A DNA stretch of 64,000 bases from Clostridiales bacterium (GTDB lineage: Bacteria; Bacillota; Clostridia; Lachnospirales; Lachnospiraceae), in NCBI GenBank assembly GCA_012839295.1, contig DUNO01000023.1, positions 30,631 through 94,630 of the forward strand, read 5' to 3'. The notes beneath the pieces are model-generated. The model did no database searches and had not been told where the DNA came from. It saw nothing but the letters and a program-made list of their open reading frames with translations. The position numbers were made by a program, and so were the translations under genes. This document shows, one piece after another, positions 9,206 through 20,033 of the stretch (position 1 is its first letter; each line of letters begins with the position of its first letter).

Positions 9206-10473
9206 ATAAGCCTCTTTATTTTAACGTCGTCCAGTTATTATCTTATCGTGCAGTGGATTATCCTTGTCCGGAAACGGTTAAATTTACGGATCCCAAAAGA
9301 AATTCTTTTTAGTACCTTGATCTTGTTGTTATAGCCTTCCGTGAGGCCGTTGGTATATTTGTATTTGAAGGCATTCAGGATTCCTTTGGACCAGTTCCTG
9401 TATGTCCTGGCACATTCCTCAAACTCTGGGATCCCCGATTTTTCAGCTGCTTTAATCCAATCCTAGAAGGCAGTCCGCTGGCGGGAGTATTTCTCTTCCT
9501 GGCAGATATCATAGAACCATTCTTTCAGGTAATGGGCTTCCCGCAGGTCATCATTATAAAGCAGCATGAGGTCACAGGAGCTTTTGTTGTCCCCCTTTAG
9601 CTTTTTGTAACGGGTCAGGATCAGCTTCCGGCTCCTTTTGTAGTACTTCCTTAAGTCCGCGGGCATTGTCTTTTGGAGCCTTTTCCGGACGTTTTCAATT
9701 GCCCATGTCACATACCTTATGAAATGGTATTTATCTATGATTATAGTTGCATTAGGGAAGTATGTCTTTGCCAGGTCTACGTAAGGCTGCCACATGTCGC
9801 AGACAAAGAATTTTACGCGGTGGCGTGCGCCCCTGTCCATCTGCCGGAAATAGGAGCTTAAATGGCCCTGGGTTCTGTCGGGAAGGATGTTCAGGATGCG
9901 GCGTTTTTTTGCGTCAGTAAGGATACACTGGTATTTCCCGGCATCCGTATTCCCTTTAAACTCATCAATGGAGATGCATTCCGGGAGGGAAGGTAAGGGA
10001 TAACTGACGGTGTCCAAAAGCCGAGTAAGGGTACTTACCGATAAGTTTGTAAATTCTGCAACAGTCCTGATGCTTATGAGGTGCCTGAGGAGGTCTACGG
10101 CCTTGTAGGAAAGCCGTAAGGTACGCCGCTGGTAGGAAGGGAGGAAATGGTATTTCTCCAGGAACCGTTTGCCGCACCTGCACACATAACGCCTTTTCTT
10201 AAGGACAAGGCAAGTGTGTTTGAGTTGGAAGGGGAGGTCCTTAACCTCCTGGAGGCGGTGATCATGGATACGCCTGGTCTGGTTACCGCATGAGGGATAG
10301 GTCTGTACGGAAGGCGCCGTCTCAATGAAAACCCTTACGTAATGGTCAGCCTGTATAACTTTTTTAATAAAAACATCTTCTAAATCCAGAAGATTCCTGG
10401 TACAATGAGAGTGCATCTATTCGAAAACCTCCTTTTAATGTTTGTTTGGACGACGTGCATTTTTCAGAGGCTT
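9206..10473 (-). mobile_element. ISL3-family insertion sequence, degraded
   Basis: Inverted ends AAGCCTCTttattttaACGTCGTCCA (left) and AAGCCTCTGaaaaatgcACGTCGTCCA (right, inverted); no clear TSD. Confidence 0.75.
9238..10416 (-). pseudogene. ISL3 family transposase interrupted by an in-frame TAG
   Basis: 317 aa ORF (9463-10416) with Zn-finger N-term and DDE region; after TAG the same frame continues DWIKAAEKSGIPEFEECARTYRNWSKGILNAFKYKYTNGLTEGYNNKIKVLKRISFGIRKFNRFRTRIIHCTIR*. Confidence 0.85.
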
Positions 10474-10580
10474 CGTATAGATGCATTTTAATATAAAAAA
10501 TAAAATGTTGGAAGTATTCACATACCCCAACATTTATTATAGGACCTTAATGTTTAGGTCTATAATTCATATTTTTTGCT

Positions 10581-11522
10581 CTAGCGACAGATTTGTTGTA
10601 CGGTTGGATTCCAAGGCAGGAAATCCTCAAGATATTCTGGATATTGCCGGAATGGTACTCCCGGCAGATCACCAAGAATGTATTTTAGATATTTATAAGG
10701 GTTAAGCCCATTTACTTTAGCATTTTCAATTAGTGTATATACCAACGCGCTTGCAACGACTCCCTTTGGACTTCCTGAGAACAGCCAGTGCTTCCTTCCA
10801 ATCGTAAAAGGTCTTATGCCGTTTTCTGCCAGGTTATTGGAGATGGAGCAGTTCCCATCTGGGGCGACTTTTATCTTCAGAGGGCAATGCTATATCCATC
10901 TTTTTGACTGCTTCTGGCTGGTCGATGGACAAACCCTCAAGCAGCCAGCGAACTGCTTCTGGTCAATAGAGCGTACATCCTCTTTCGACCTGGGCCACCG
11001 GAATTTTTCGCAGAACAGGAAGAGGCTATTCTTAAAAGGATTCAGTTTGAAATTTTGCTGCACAATAGCAATCAGTCCATGATGGATTTCCTCATGTCGG
11101 TATGTCCACAGGCGATATATATCGGTTCCGCCTTGGATAGATCTTCTAGCATGACCTGCCAGTGACATTCTGTATCGCACACAGTGTGTTCTCAATCAGG
11201 CCGGAAGAAACACCATTGTGTAATTCCACCGTGGTAGAACCAAAACGTATTGTAATGGCAGGTTCAGTCATTTCCTGTTCTGGCGTTAAAGCAACCCGAT
11301 CAGAGGTTGGGTTGAGTGGGACAATCTGTACGGATTCTTTTTTAGGATTCAATGTCCTACACGCCGCCGCACGGGCGCGCCGGAGCCAGTAGGAATAAAT
11401 ACTTTCATTTATCCCTTCTCAGCGCACCAGGATTTAATGGTTAATCCGCTGGAAGAACACTCCCGTATTCTTGCTGTCCACTGAGGCAGACGATAATCAG
11501 AAGTAACTTGTTTCGTATCCAT
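10581..11522 (-). pseudogene. IS66-family remnants (tnpA, tnpB and 3' end of tnpC, frameshifted and deleted)
   Basis: tnpC tail ISNNLAENGIRPFTIGRKHWLFSGSPKGVVASALVYTLIENAKVNGLNPYKYLKYIL; tnpB IAIVQQNFKLNPFKNSLFLFC; tnpA VTSDYRLPQWTARIRECSSSGLTIKSWCAEKG. Confidence 0.85.
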
Positions 11523-11639
11523 AGATTCCCCTTTTCGAAGTTTTTTGCAGTTTTCCAAGTAAACTCGAAAAACTGCAAATATAATTAAACGGATTATCTC
11601 AAAAACTATAGTGGATAACAATCCACCGACTTACTTGAC

Positions 11640-11820
11640 GCTTAAGTGGCTCTGGGTTCTATCCGGCAGGATGTCCAGAATACAGTGTTTTCTGACATCG
11701 GTAAGAAAGTATTGGTATTTACTGGAATCCATATCCCCTTAAACTCATCAATGGAGATACACTCTACAAGAGGGGGAGGCAGGGTGGTGGACAGTGTCCA
11801 AAAGCCGGGTAGCGGTGAAG
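11640..11820 (-). pseudogene. Second ISL3 transposase fragment
   Basis: DNA parallels 9858-10035 (cttaagtggctctgggttctatccggcaggatg...aaactcatcaatggagatacactct...gtgtccaaaagccggg). Confidence 0.75.
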
Positions 11821-11907
11821 GTGGCTAATGATGAAATCTTAGCTACTTATCCGAAAGTGACCGGAGAGGAAAAGGCTGAGATATTGGCTGCACTTAATGT
11901 GTTATAA
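11821..11907 (+). pseudogene. C-terminal fragment of an antitoxin-like (possibly DUF433-type) protein
   Basis: Open frame VANDEILATYPKVTGEEKAEILAALNVL* directly abutting the ISL3 fragment, followed by a GGGCT..AGCCC hairpin. Confidence 0.3.
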
Positions 11908-11948
11908 AAGGGCTATCCTTCCGGACAGCCCGAATATAAAACAATATG

Positions 11949-12413
11949 TCAATAATCCAAATAAATACCAGCATAAGAATTAATGTAGTGACTTATACCG
12001 CTTGAATCTACCGTAACCACATAATTATCATTATATGCCTGAGCGGGAATATCGATAATTATACCGTAATTGGATGAGGTGTAAATGCTATAATATTTTA
12101 GTGCGCCTGTTGTTTTACTTTGTATTTTCACAAGCATAGATACGTCTGGATAATCGCATGTAACCTGTAAACGAAAGCCTTTTCCAGCGGGAATATCCCA
12201 TTCTCCAGTGCTAGTTGTAATATCCCTAAGCTCAGTAGGAATGCCATCAGTGATTTCTAAATAAGATGGTTGATAGGAGAACACTTTAACAACACCTGGA
12301 ACGTTGATAGAAACGATAGGTACTTGGGTGGATGCAAAAGCCGAAGAAACAGGCATTACGGCCAACACAATTGTACAAATTAATACGGCAAGTTTCTTAA
12401 GTGTTTTTTTCAT
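11949..12413 (-). CDS. Secreted hypothetical protein
   Basis: 154 aa with signal peptide MKKTLKKLAVLICTIVLAVMPVSSAFAS; RBS gaaggtaattgtt region. Confidence 0.7.
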   Translation of the reverse strand: MKKTLKKLAVLICTIVLAVMPVSSAFASTQVPIVSINVPGVVKVFSYQPSYLEITDGIPTELRDITTSTGEWDIPAGKGFRLQVTCDYPDVSMLVKIQSKTTGALKYYSIYTSSNYGIIIDIPAQAYNDNYVVTVDSSGISHYINSYAGIYLDY

Positions 12414-12876
12414 AACAATTACCTTCCTTTCTAGGGTGAGTTAATGGTTTTTTCTCTTGCAAGAGTTGGAACAATTTGTAATTACAAGTTAATAATACAT
12501 CTATTTACAAAATAATACAAGGTGTATTTGGAAATTAGGGAATAATTACTATATTATGGAATATAAAAAATTTCCAAAATTATTATGTAAAAACAGGAAG
12601 GGGACAATAGGCACAATTGCGAACCAACACTAGATAATATGACGTGAAAATGACATTCCAATGGGCACCATTTTCAAAAATAATATCTTAGAAGAAGCTA
12701 TAAGAAACAATGTATTTTTCTCATTTATGTTGTCCGAATTTCTTAAAAAGTTGTCGCGCTTCACAGAGGCTTTGTATAGATGCATTTTAATATAAAAATG
12801 TTGGAAGTATGTCACACATTGATGATAGAACCTTTTTGCTTGCCGTTGTAGGGCGAATCAGGTATAATGTAGTAAA

Positions 12877-14793
12877 TTGCATACAGGAGAGATTGATATG
12901 TCTAAGAATGGAAATAATAACAGGGACAGGGATAGGGCACGGAATGTAGGCCAAAAAAATGTAAACACAGCTACCAGAAAATCCAATAATGTAAAAAATC
13001 CAAGGAATCAAACGTATGGAGCCGAGAAGGAATGGAATTATTTTCATTTGCCAATTTTCTTAGTTGTTGCTATTTTACCTTTAATTGTAAGGCTAAAAAC
13101 ATATGATCCAAAAATGGCACAGTTTTCCTGGTTTTCCGGGCAGACAGAATATGTTGATTTTTTTCTTTATTACAAACAAAATTTACTGATTATATTGTCA
13201 ACTGTAATGCTGGCTGTTGTTATCTATAAGGTTTACAAGGAACGCAGGTCGATTACGGTATTGCCGGTATTCATACCATTAGCGGTTTATGCTGTATTGG
13301 CTTTATTATCGGCAGCATTCTCAAAATATCCATATTTTTCTTTTCATGGCAGTATAGATCAGTTTGAATCCGTATTTGCACTGCTGGGATATTGTATTAT
13401 TGTTTTTTATGTATATTTGCATATAGGAACAGAAGGAGAGCTTCAGTCCACTCTCAAGGTGCTAATTTGCGGAGCCCTGCTCCTGGGCCTTCTTGGATTA
13501 TTACAATTTATAGGGCATGATTTCTTCACCACGGAGCTTGGTTATCGGCTCATTATGCCTGCAGAGCTTCGCGGTGATGCAGGAATCGATTTGAACTTCG
13601 GAGTCAGAAGGGTATATATGACTTTATTTAATCCCAATTACGTAGGCGTCTATGTTGCTTTGGTTGCTCCGGTTATTTTTATTCTGCTCTTTTTTCAAAA
13701 AAAAGTAGTATGGATCGTACTATCGGTTCTTTCCGTTATCCTGCTACTAATTGGTGAATTCGGATCACAGTCCCTCGCAGGATTTATTGGCTTAGGCGCT
13801 GCAATGGTCTTGATGCTTATATTTTTACGGCGTTATATTTTTAAGAAGCCAATTATTGCCGTATCTGCGATTGCCTTTGTATTGATCGGCATTATAGTAA
13901 TGAATGTAATTACCGGTAATTTTTTGGTCAACAAGCTTAAAAATACTTTTCAAATTCCAAAAACGGAGTATTTGTTGACAGATATGGAAACTTTAGGTGA
14001 TGGCGTATCACTTACCTTTAAGGGACAGCAAATTAAGGTAAGGTGTTCTTTGGATGAAAGTAACGTATTATCACTTCAGGTACTGGATAAGGATAACAAT
14101 ACTATTGCGACTAATTTTGATCCTTCAGCGAACATCTATCGGTTAGAAGACAGCCAATTATCTGATATAACATTGGGACTTGATGTAACGCAGCCAGGGG
14201 TGTTTTATATCCAGGTGGAAGAGAATCAATACCGCTTTACGAATTTGACAGAGGATGGTACCTATTATTACGTGAATCTTTTTAATAAGCTGGACAAGCT
14301 AAAAACGGCTCCCTCATTTTTGTTTCAGGGTTATGGAGACTTTGCATCAGGGCGTGGATATATTTGGTCAAGGACAATCCCGCTACTAAAGGATCATATT
14401 ATTCTAGGCTCGGGTCCGGATACCTTTACAATGACATTTCCGCAGAATGACTATATGAACATGAGCCTCTATGGATATTCTGGTCAGATTATGTCGAAAC
14501 CCCATAATCTGTATCTTCAAATTGGGGTTCAGACGGGTGTACTATCACTTATTGCTTTTTTGGTATTTTACGGGATGTACGCTGCATCCAGCATACGTTT
14601 GTATATCAGGGGGCGATTTGACAGCTACTATGCAAAGGTAGGTGTTGCAGTTTTTATCGGAACGGCAGCCTATATGGTGACAGGTTTAACGAACGACTCC
14701 AGTATTACAGTTGCTCCGGTTTTTTGGGCGTTAATGGGGGTTGGTATTGCGGTTAATCATAAGGTAAGTTCCGTGAGAAAACAGGGGAATTAA
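12877..14793 (+). CDS. O-antigen ligase (Wzy_C) family membrane protein
   Basis: 638 aa multi-TM, KDHIILGSGPDTFTMTFPQNDY...KPHNLYLQIGVQTG ligase motif; start may be 12898. Confidence 0.85.
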   Translation: MHTGEIDMSKNGNNNRDRDRARNVGQKNVNTATRKSNNVKNPRNQTYGAEKEWNYFHLPIFLVVAILPLIVRLKTYDPKMAQFSWFSGQTEYVDFFLYYKQNLLIILSTVMLAVVIYKVYKERRSITVLPVFIPLAVYAVLALLSAAFSKYPYFSFHGSIDQFESVFALLGYCIIVFYVYLHIGTEGELQSTLKVLICGALLLGLLGLLQFIGHDFFTTELGYRLIMPAELRGDAGIDLNFGVRRVYMTLFNPNYVGVYVALVAPVIFILLFFQKKVVWIVLSVLSVILLLIGEFGSQSLAGFIGLGAAMVLMLIFLRRYIFKKPIIAVSAIAFVLIGIIVMNVITGNFLVNKLKNTFQIPKTEYLLTDMETLGDGVSLTFKGQQIKVRCSLDESNVLSLQVLDKDNNTIATNFDPSANIYRLEDSQLSDITLGLDVTQPGVFYIQVEENQYRFTNLTEDGTYYYVNLFNKLDKLKTAPSFLFQGYGDFASGRGYIWSRTIPLLKDHIILGSGPDTFTMTFPQNDYMNMSLYGYSGQIMSKPHNLYLQIGVQTGVLSLIAFLVFYGMYAASSIRLYIRGRFDSYYAKVGVAVFIGTAAYMVTGLTNDSSITVAPVFWALMGVGIAVNHKVSSVRKQGN

Positions 14794-14830
14794 CCTTTAT
14801 CGTTGGGCATAGATTTGAAGGGAGAATGAG

Positions 14831-15529
14831 ATGGGTAAACAAAGCAAAGGGAAATGCAGGTTTTGTGGGAAGGAATATACTAAGGCCTCTATGATGAAGC
14901 ATGTCTCCTCCTGCCTGGAATGTATAAAAGAACTTGAACAAAATGAAAATGAAAAAACCTGCGGATATTTTGGACTTGTAATTACAGGAAAGCATGATAA
15001 GTCCTACTGGCTTATCACGGAATTCAGGGAAGATGCTACACTGAAGGATGTAGATCAATTTCTCAGAGATATATGGCTGGAGTGCTGTGGACATTTAAGT
15101 TCCTTTGAGATTCTTGGAATTACATATGACCGTGATCCGGATCCATTCGATGACTGGGGACATCCTGTAAAAAGCATGAATTGCAAATTAAAAAGTGTGA
15201 TTAAAAAAGGCATGACTTTTGAATATGAATATGATTTTGGTTCAAGCACTGACTTGGTTATAAGTGTTTTTGGTTATAGAGGGGGTAAATGGAAAAAGGA
15301 TAGGTTTACCATTCTATCCAGGAATAATCCCATCTCATATATTTGTGACGAATGTGGGGAGAAGCCTGCAACAGCAGTCTGCGCCCAATGCATCTATGAA
15401 GGCATGGGGATGCTATGTGATGATTGCCAGAAGGATCATGAATGTGGTGAGGAGCTGCTGCTGCCAGTCTGTAATTCGCCTCGGGTTGGTGTTTGTGGGT
15501 ATGAAGGCAGCTTAAAGTATCCTGATTAG
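14831..15529 (+). CDS. pRiA4b ORF-3-like protein with N- and C-terminal Cys-rich zinc-binding segments
   Basis: CRFCGKEYTKASMMKHVSSC; VKSMNCKLKSVIKKGMTFEYEYDFGSSTDLVISV; YICDECGEKPATAVCAQC. Confidence 0.75.
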   Translation: MGKQSKGKCRFCGKEYTKASMMKHVSSCLECIKELEQNENEKTCGYFGLVITGKHDKSYWLITEFREDATLKDVDQFLRDIWLECCGHLSSFEILGITYDRDPDPFDDWGHPVKSMNCKLKSVIKKGMTFEYEYDFGSSTDLVISVFGYRGGKWKKDRFTILSRNNPISYICDECGEKPATAVCAQCIYEGMGMLCDDCQKDHECGEELLLPVCNSPRVGVCGYEGSLKYPD

Positions 15530-15547
15530 TTTATATGGAAGGAGCTT

Positions 15548-15817
15548 ATGAACATGCAAGAGACTTATAGGTATATGCCAGAGTCTGGTACAATGGAATG
15601 TTATCCACGATTAAGTGAAGAATTAAGGGATTTCTATGACCTATTGGAAAAATATAAAAGAGATAAAACATTAACAAATAAGCACTTTCTCGAGAAACAG
15701 TTAAATGACTTATTCTTTGCAGTTAAGCATTTGGTTGTTTCTGGTGAGTTGACCAGATATGAAGCAGATGAAATACAGGACTATATAGGGGGGTTGTTTG
15801 ATGATCAACTTCAATAA
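15548..15817 (+). CDS. Conserved small protein, partner gene upstream of HipA/CtkA-like kinase
   Basis: 89 aa acidic ORF; stop overlaps ATG of the following kinase remnant (15801). Confidence 0.55.
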   Translation: MNMQETYRYMPESGTMECYPRLSEELRDFYDLLEKYKRDKTLTNKHFLEKQLNDLFFAVKHLVVSGELTRYEADEIQDYIGGLFDDQLQ

Positions 15818-16257
15818 GGGAATAAAAGTAGCGAATAAGTTTCTTGGCTCGGAAAAGAAGGGGTTTGTTGGAGAAAAACGGTGTAATAAGATTTGCTCCT
15901 ATTTATGATTGTGGGTCATCTCTAGGAGCCTTATTTAGCGATGATAAAATGTGTGAAATACTTAAAGACGATACAACTTTTAAGAATACAGAGTATAATG
16001 TTAAATCATGTTACTCGCTAAAGGGTAAAAGGATATTCTATCATGAGATCTTTAGGTCACCTACAAAGGAATTAGAAGGAGCAATTAAGAGAATGATACC
16101 TCTTATTGACATGAATATTATTCATAGTATCGTTAATACGACAGATATTATGTCAGACATACGAAAAGAATATCTTATAAGAGCGTTGAATATGAGATAC
16201 AGTGAAATACTGTTACCTGCTCATAGACGAACAGTAAAGAAAAGCAATTTAACATAA
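15801..16257 (+). pseudogene. HipA/CtkA-like Ser/Thr kinase with internal deletion and frameshift
   Basis: 15801 frame begins MINFNKGIKVANKFLGSEKKG; 15844 frame continues NGVIRFAPIYDCGSSLGALF...; the catalytic middle is absent. Confidence 0.6.
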
Positions 16258-16464
16258 AAAGAAGAGAGTGCATGCCACCATGGTGTGCCCTTTATAAAAA
16301 GAAGAATTTATACTATGTTTAGGTAAAAATGATGTTTCAGTTTTTCCTTTTGACTCTGAGGCTGAGTTTTCTGAGGGAGTATTTAATGCGTAAGATTATA
16401 GTGAATAGTACACCATTTAATAGCACTTAGTGAAAGGCTTTGCTTATCGGATATAATCGGCTAC

Positions 16465-16514
16465 GAAGGCACTTTAAGCGCTAAGGTAGATAATCTAATG
16501 CTTAAGGTGCCTTC
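16465..16514. terminator. Inverted repeat downstream of pflB, probable terminator
   Basis: gaaggcactttaagc ... gcttaaggtgccttc, 20-nt loop. Confidence 0.5.
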
Positions 16515-16568
16515 CTTTCATTGATGGCAATGATTTTTATTAAAAGAGATGATGAATAAACAGGTACC

Positions 16569-18794
16569 CTATATCCTACAATGAAATGTCCTGGCAATCA
16601 CCTCATCCTGTTGCTTCGCACTCAAGGAATTAAACCTTACGGCATATCCAGATACCCGGATCGTCAGATTCGGGTATCTCTCCGGGTGGGCTTTTGCATC
16701 CAGTAGTAGCTCACGGTTTAATACATTTACATTGATATGATGTCCCTGGTCTCCAAAATAGCCGTCCAGCATTGAAGTCAAATTGATTATTTGCTCCTTC
16801 TTCGTCCTGCCCAAGGCCTCAGGGGTGATGGAGAAGGTATAGGAGATACCATCCCTGCAGCTGGAGTAATCGAGCTTTGATACAGATTGTAGGGAGGCTA
16901 GGGCGCCTTTATTATCCCTACCATGCATTGGGTTTGCACCGGGTGCAAATGGGGCACCGGCTTTTCTTCCGTCAGGTGTAGAACCGGTCTTTTTACCATA
17001 TACTACATTACTAGTAATCGTTAGGATCGATAGGGTATGTATTGCGTTACGGTAGGCAGGGTGCCTACGTAGCCTGGTGATAAATTCATCAACTACCTCT
17101 GCAGCAATCAGATCTACGCGGTCATCATTATTCCCGAAGGCAGGGAAGTTACCTTCGATAATGAAGTCAGTGATAATGCCTCTGTCATCTTTGACCGGGG
17201 TTACACTGGCATATTTGATGGCACTTAAAGAATCGGCGACAACGGATAAACCAGCGATGCCAAAGGCCATTAACCGTTCTACGTCTGTATCATGTAAGGC
17301 CATTTGAAGCTTTTCATAGGCGTATTTATCATGCATGTAGTGGATGACATTCATAGTATTGACGTATAGGCCGCAGAGCCAATCCAGCATATGGAGAAAG
17401 CTTTCCTTCACTTTGTCATATGCCAGGGGCTTGTCTCCTTCAAAGGGTTCGCCTTGGGGACCTATCTGATCACCGCTGATCTCATCCCTGCCCCCATTCA
17501 GGCTTAACAGAAGTGCCTTTGCCAGATTGCAGCGTGCGCCAAAGAACTGCATCTGTTTTCCGATCCGCATGGCAGATACGCAGCAGGCAATTCCGTAGTC
17601 GTCGCCGTAGGAGGGGCGCATTAAGTCATCATTTTCATATTGTATGGAGTCCGTTTCTATGGACATCCTGGCACAATAGCTCTTGAAGTTCGCAGGCAAA
17701 TTCTTTGACCATAGTACGGTGAGGTTTGGTTCTGGAGCAGGGGACAGATTGGTCAGGGTGTGGAGGAAGCGGAAGCTGCTCTTTGTTACCATGCTTCTTC
17801 CATCCTCTGCAATTCCTCCAATTGCCTCTGTCACCCAGGTCGGATCACCGGCATAAAGCTCGTTATAATCGGGGGTACGCAGCTGTCTGGCCATTCGAAG
17901 CTTTAATACGAACTGGTCGATAAGCTCCTGGGCTTCTGCTTCTGTGATAATTCCATTTTTTAAATCCCTCTCAAAATAAATATCCAGAAAGGTGGAGGTG
18001 CGGCCAAGGGACATGGCGGCGCCGTTCTGCTCCTTAATTGCTCCCAGATAGGCAAAGTACAACCATTGGACTGCCTCTGCCGCATTGGTGGCAGGAGTGG
18101 AAATATCGATGCCGTAGCCCCTTGCCATTTCCTTTAGTTGCTTTAGGAAGTCAATCTGGCGGTAGAGTTCCTCCAGGGTACGGATGGTTTCTTCGTTCAT
18201 GGGGGAGCGGCCCAGTTCTATTTTATCGTTTTCCTTGCTTTTGATCAGATAGTCAACGCCATAGAGGGCTGCCCTCCGGTAGTCTCCGATAATGCGCCCC
18301 CGCCCATAGGCATCCGGCAGCCCTGTGATGACACCGCTTTTTCTGGCCGTCCTCATCTCGCGGGTATAGACGCGGAATACACCTTCGTTATGGGTGGTAC
18401 GGTAACGGAAATGTTCCTCTACTTCTTCGGATAGGGTATAACCATAAGCTTCGCAGGCCTGACGGGCCATGCGGATTCCTCCGAAGGGATTTACGCCCCG
18501 TTTTAAGGGGGCATCAGTCTGATAGCCGTAGATAACCTCATTTTCCTTGTCCAAATAGGCTGGTTTATAGGTTAGCAGTGAGCTGACTTTGTCGGTGTTA
18601 ATGGATAATACGCCTTTTTCGTGCTCAAGCTTTGCAAGGGCAGTATATTTCTCATTCAACCTTAGCGTCCGTTCGGTTGCTCCGGTCAAGAAGCCGCCAT
18701 CACCCTCATAGGGCGTATAGTTATTCAGGATAAAATCCCTCACGTCAATTTCATTCTGCCATTTTCCCGGTTTAAAATCATGCCATGCATTCAT
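16569..18794 (-). CDS. pflB: Formate acetyltransferase (pyruvate formate-lyase)
   Basis: [46 protein letters not shown] Cys-Cys; glycine radical [12 protein letters not shown]. Confidence 0.95.
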   Translation of the reverse strand: MNAWHDFKPGKWQNEIDVRDFILNNYTPYEGDGGFLTGATERTLRLNEKYTALAKLEHEKGVLSINTDKVSSLLTYKPAYLDKENEVIYGYQTDAPLKRGVNPFGGIRMARQACEAYGYTLSEEVEEHFRYRTTHNEGVFRVYTREMRTARKSGVITGLPDAYGRGRIIGDYRRAALYGVDYLIKSKENDKIELGRSPMNEETIRTLEELYRQIDFLKQLKEMARGYGIDISTPATNAAEAVQWLYFAYLGAIKEQNGAAMSLGRTSTFLDIYFERDLKNGIITEAEAQELIDQFVLKLRMARQLRTPDYNELYAGDPTWVTEAIGGIAEDGRSMVTKSSFRFLHTLTNLSPAPEPNLTVLWSKNLPANFKSYCARMSIETDSIQYENDDLMRPSYGDDYGIACCVSAMRIGKQMQFFGARCNLAKALLLSLNGGRDEISGDQIGPQGEPFEGDKPLAYDKVKESFLHMLDWLCGLYVNTMNVIHYMHDKYAYEKLQMALHDTDVERLMAFGIAGLSVVADSLSAIKYASVTPVKDDRGIITDFIIEGNFPAFGNNDDRVDLIAAEVVDEFITRLRRHPAYRNAIHTLSILTITSNVVYGKKTGSTPDGRKAGAPFAPGANPMHGRDNKGALASLQSVSKLDYSSCRDGISYTFSITPEALGRTKKEQIINLTSMLDGYFGDQGHHINVNVLNRELLLDAKAHPERYPNLTIRVSGYAVRFNSLSAKQQDEVIARTFHCRI

Positions 18795-19080
18795 ATATAC
18801 CTCCGTCCTGCCATCCTGGTGGCAATTCAATAATTGAATGAATCTGATCTAGTGTACTGACGCGCTCATATTAGGCTACAGCATGGTCTGTTTTGCCATC
18901 CACTGCGGTCGGTGGAAGTGTGTGCTTAAAACAAGTACCCTGGTTTGCGCAGACACCGCTACACCTCCTTCTTCCGCCTTGCGGAGTGATAAAGTATTTA
19001 GCACTGTTAGTCTGAGTATGGATGTGTCAATACACCAGTGATATAAATGCCCGTGGCAGTGATAGTTATCAAAAAAGGTA

Positions 19081-19195
19081 ACAAAAAACCGCCTGAGCTT
19101 TTGCCCAGGCGGTCGACATTCATAAATCAACTTCATATAGCGAAGCCTTACATCGGTCCCCTATGGTTTTCCCACATATCCGCCAGTTCCGATAT
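19081..19195 (-). ncRNA. ZTP riboswitch (pfl motif) with intrinsic terminator
   Basis: Minus strand ATCGGAACTGGCGGATATGTGGGAAAACCATAGGGGACCGAT...GACCGCCTGGGCAAAAGCTCAGGCGGTTTTTT; downstream gene is pflB. Confidence 0.88.
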
Positions 19196-19201
19196 ATCTA
19201 A

Positions 19202-19230
19202 ATTATAGAAGCTGGTAAATCGATTGTCAA
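19202..19230 (-). promoter_or_regulatory. Sigma-A-type promoter for ZTP riboswitch-pflB
   Basis: TTGACA (19230-19225), 17-nt spacer, TATAAT (19207-19202), minus strand. Confidence 0.75.
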
Positions 19231-19273
19231 TCCTTCAATCCTCATTTAATCTTATAAGATTCATTATCAATAG

Positions 19274-19792
19274 TTATAGATTCATAATATTCCTGATCTG
19301 AGGTACCCGGAGCAGCAGGGGCAGGATAATGGAAGCAATTACGATACCCATAATATTCTGTAACAGGTTAAAGGGTACCCCTGCCGAAGCTGCGGCTGCC
19401 GACCCGGACAGGAAGCTGTCATAGAGGAAATACCCGAGGGTTACTACAATTCCGCCTAAGATACCTGCAAGGATAACTGACCGTTCACGAATTTTCCGGT
19501 AGGAGATGGCTCCCAGTGCTGCCGCCAGAAATTTTATGATAAAGGTGATAGGAGCGTACTGTGCATATCCGGATAATAAGTCGGCCAGCATGGAGCCGAT
19601 TGCGGCAGCAAAGCCCCCATAGACCGGTCCGAGGATGATGCCGGAGAGAAGTACGAAGCCGTCACCTGGGTGTATGTATCCTCCATTCCCGTATGGAATT
19701 TTAATTGGAAGTATCATGGTTACAACACAGGTCATAGCCGCCAGGACAGCGGCAGTGACTAATTTCATAATTTTATCATTGTTTCTCATCAA
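19274..19792 (-). CDS. ECF transporter S component
   Basis: 172 aa, 5-6 TM, PYGNGGYIHPGDGFVLLSGIILGPVYGGFAAAIGSMLADLL. Confidence 0.8.
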   Translation of the reverse strand: MMRNNDKIMKLVTAAVLAAMTCVVTMILPIKIPYGNGGYIHPGDGFVLLSGIILGPVYGGFAAAIGSMLADLLSGYAQYAPITFIIKFLAAALGAISYRKIRERSVILAGILGGIVVTLGYFLYDSFLSGSAAAASAGVPFNLLQNIMGIVIASIILPLLLRVPQIRNIMNL

Positions 19793-20033
19793 TATGCCCC
19801 CTAGAGAGATTTACTTTGTATTACTTTGAGAAAGCATAGCATAAATTAAGGGGTAATACAAGTGGATTCTAGCCAGTATAAATTGAAACGCATAAATTGA
19901 TATGATTAATTAATCGGTTGTTAAAGTCAGGTATAGCAGCAGGTTTTTTATAATCATTGACATCATGGAAAGAATTATAATATAATTATAAACGCAAATG
20001 AGTTGCAATAATGTACTGCGAAAGGAAAATTCC

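Noticed and set aside
18876-19136. 86-aa ORF on minus strand
   Set aside because: Overlaps the ZTP riboswitch terminator and pflB leader; no coding signature.
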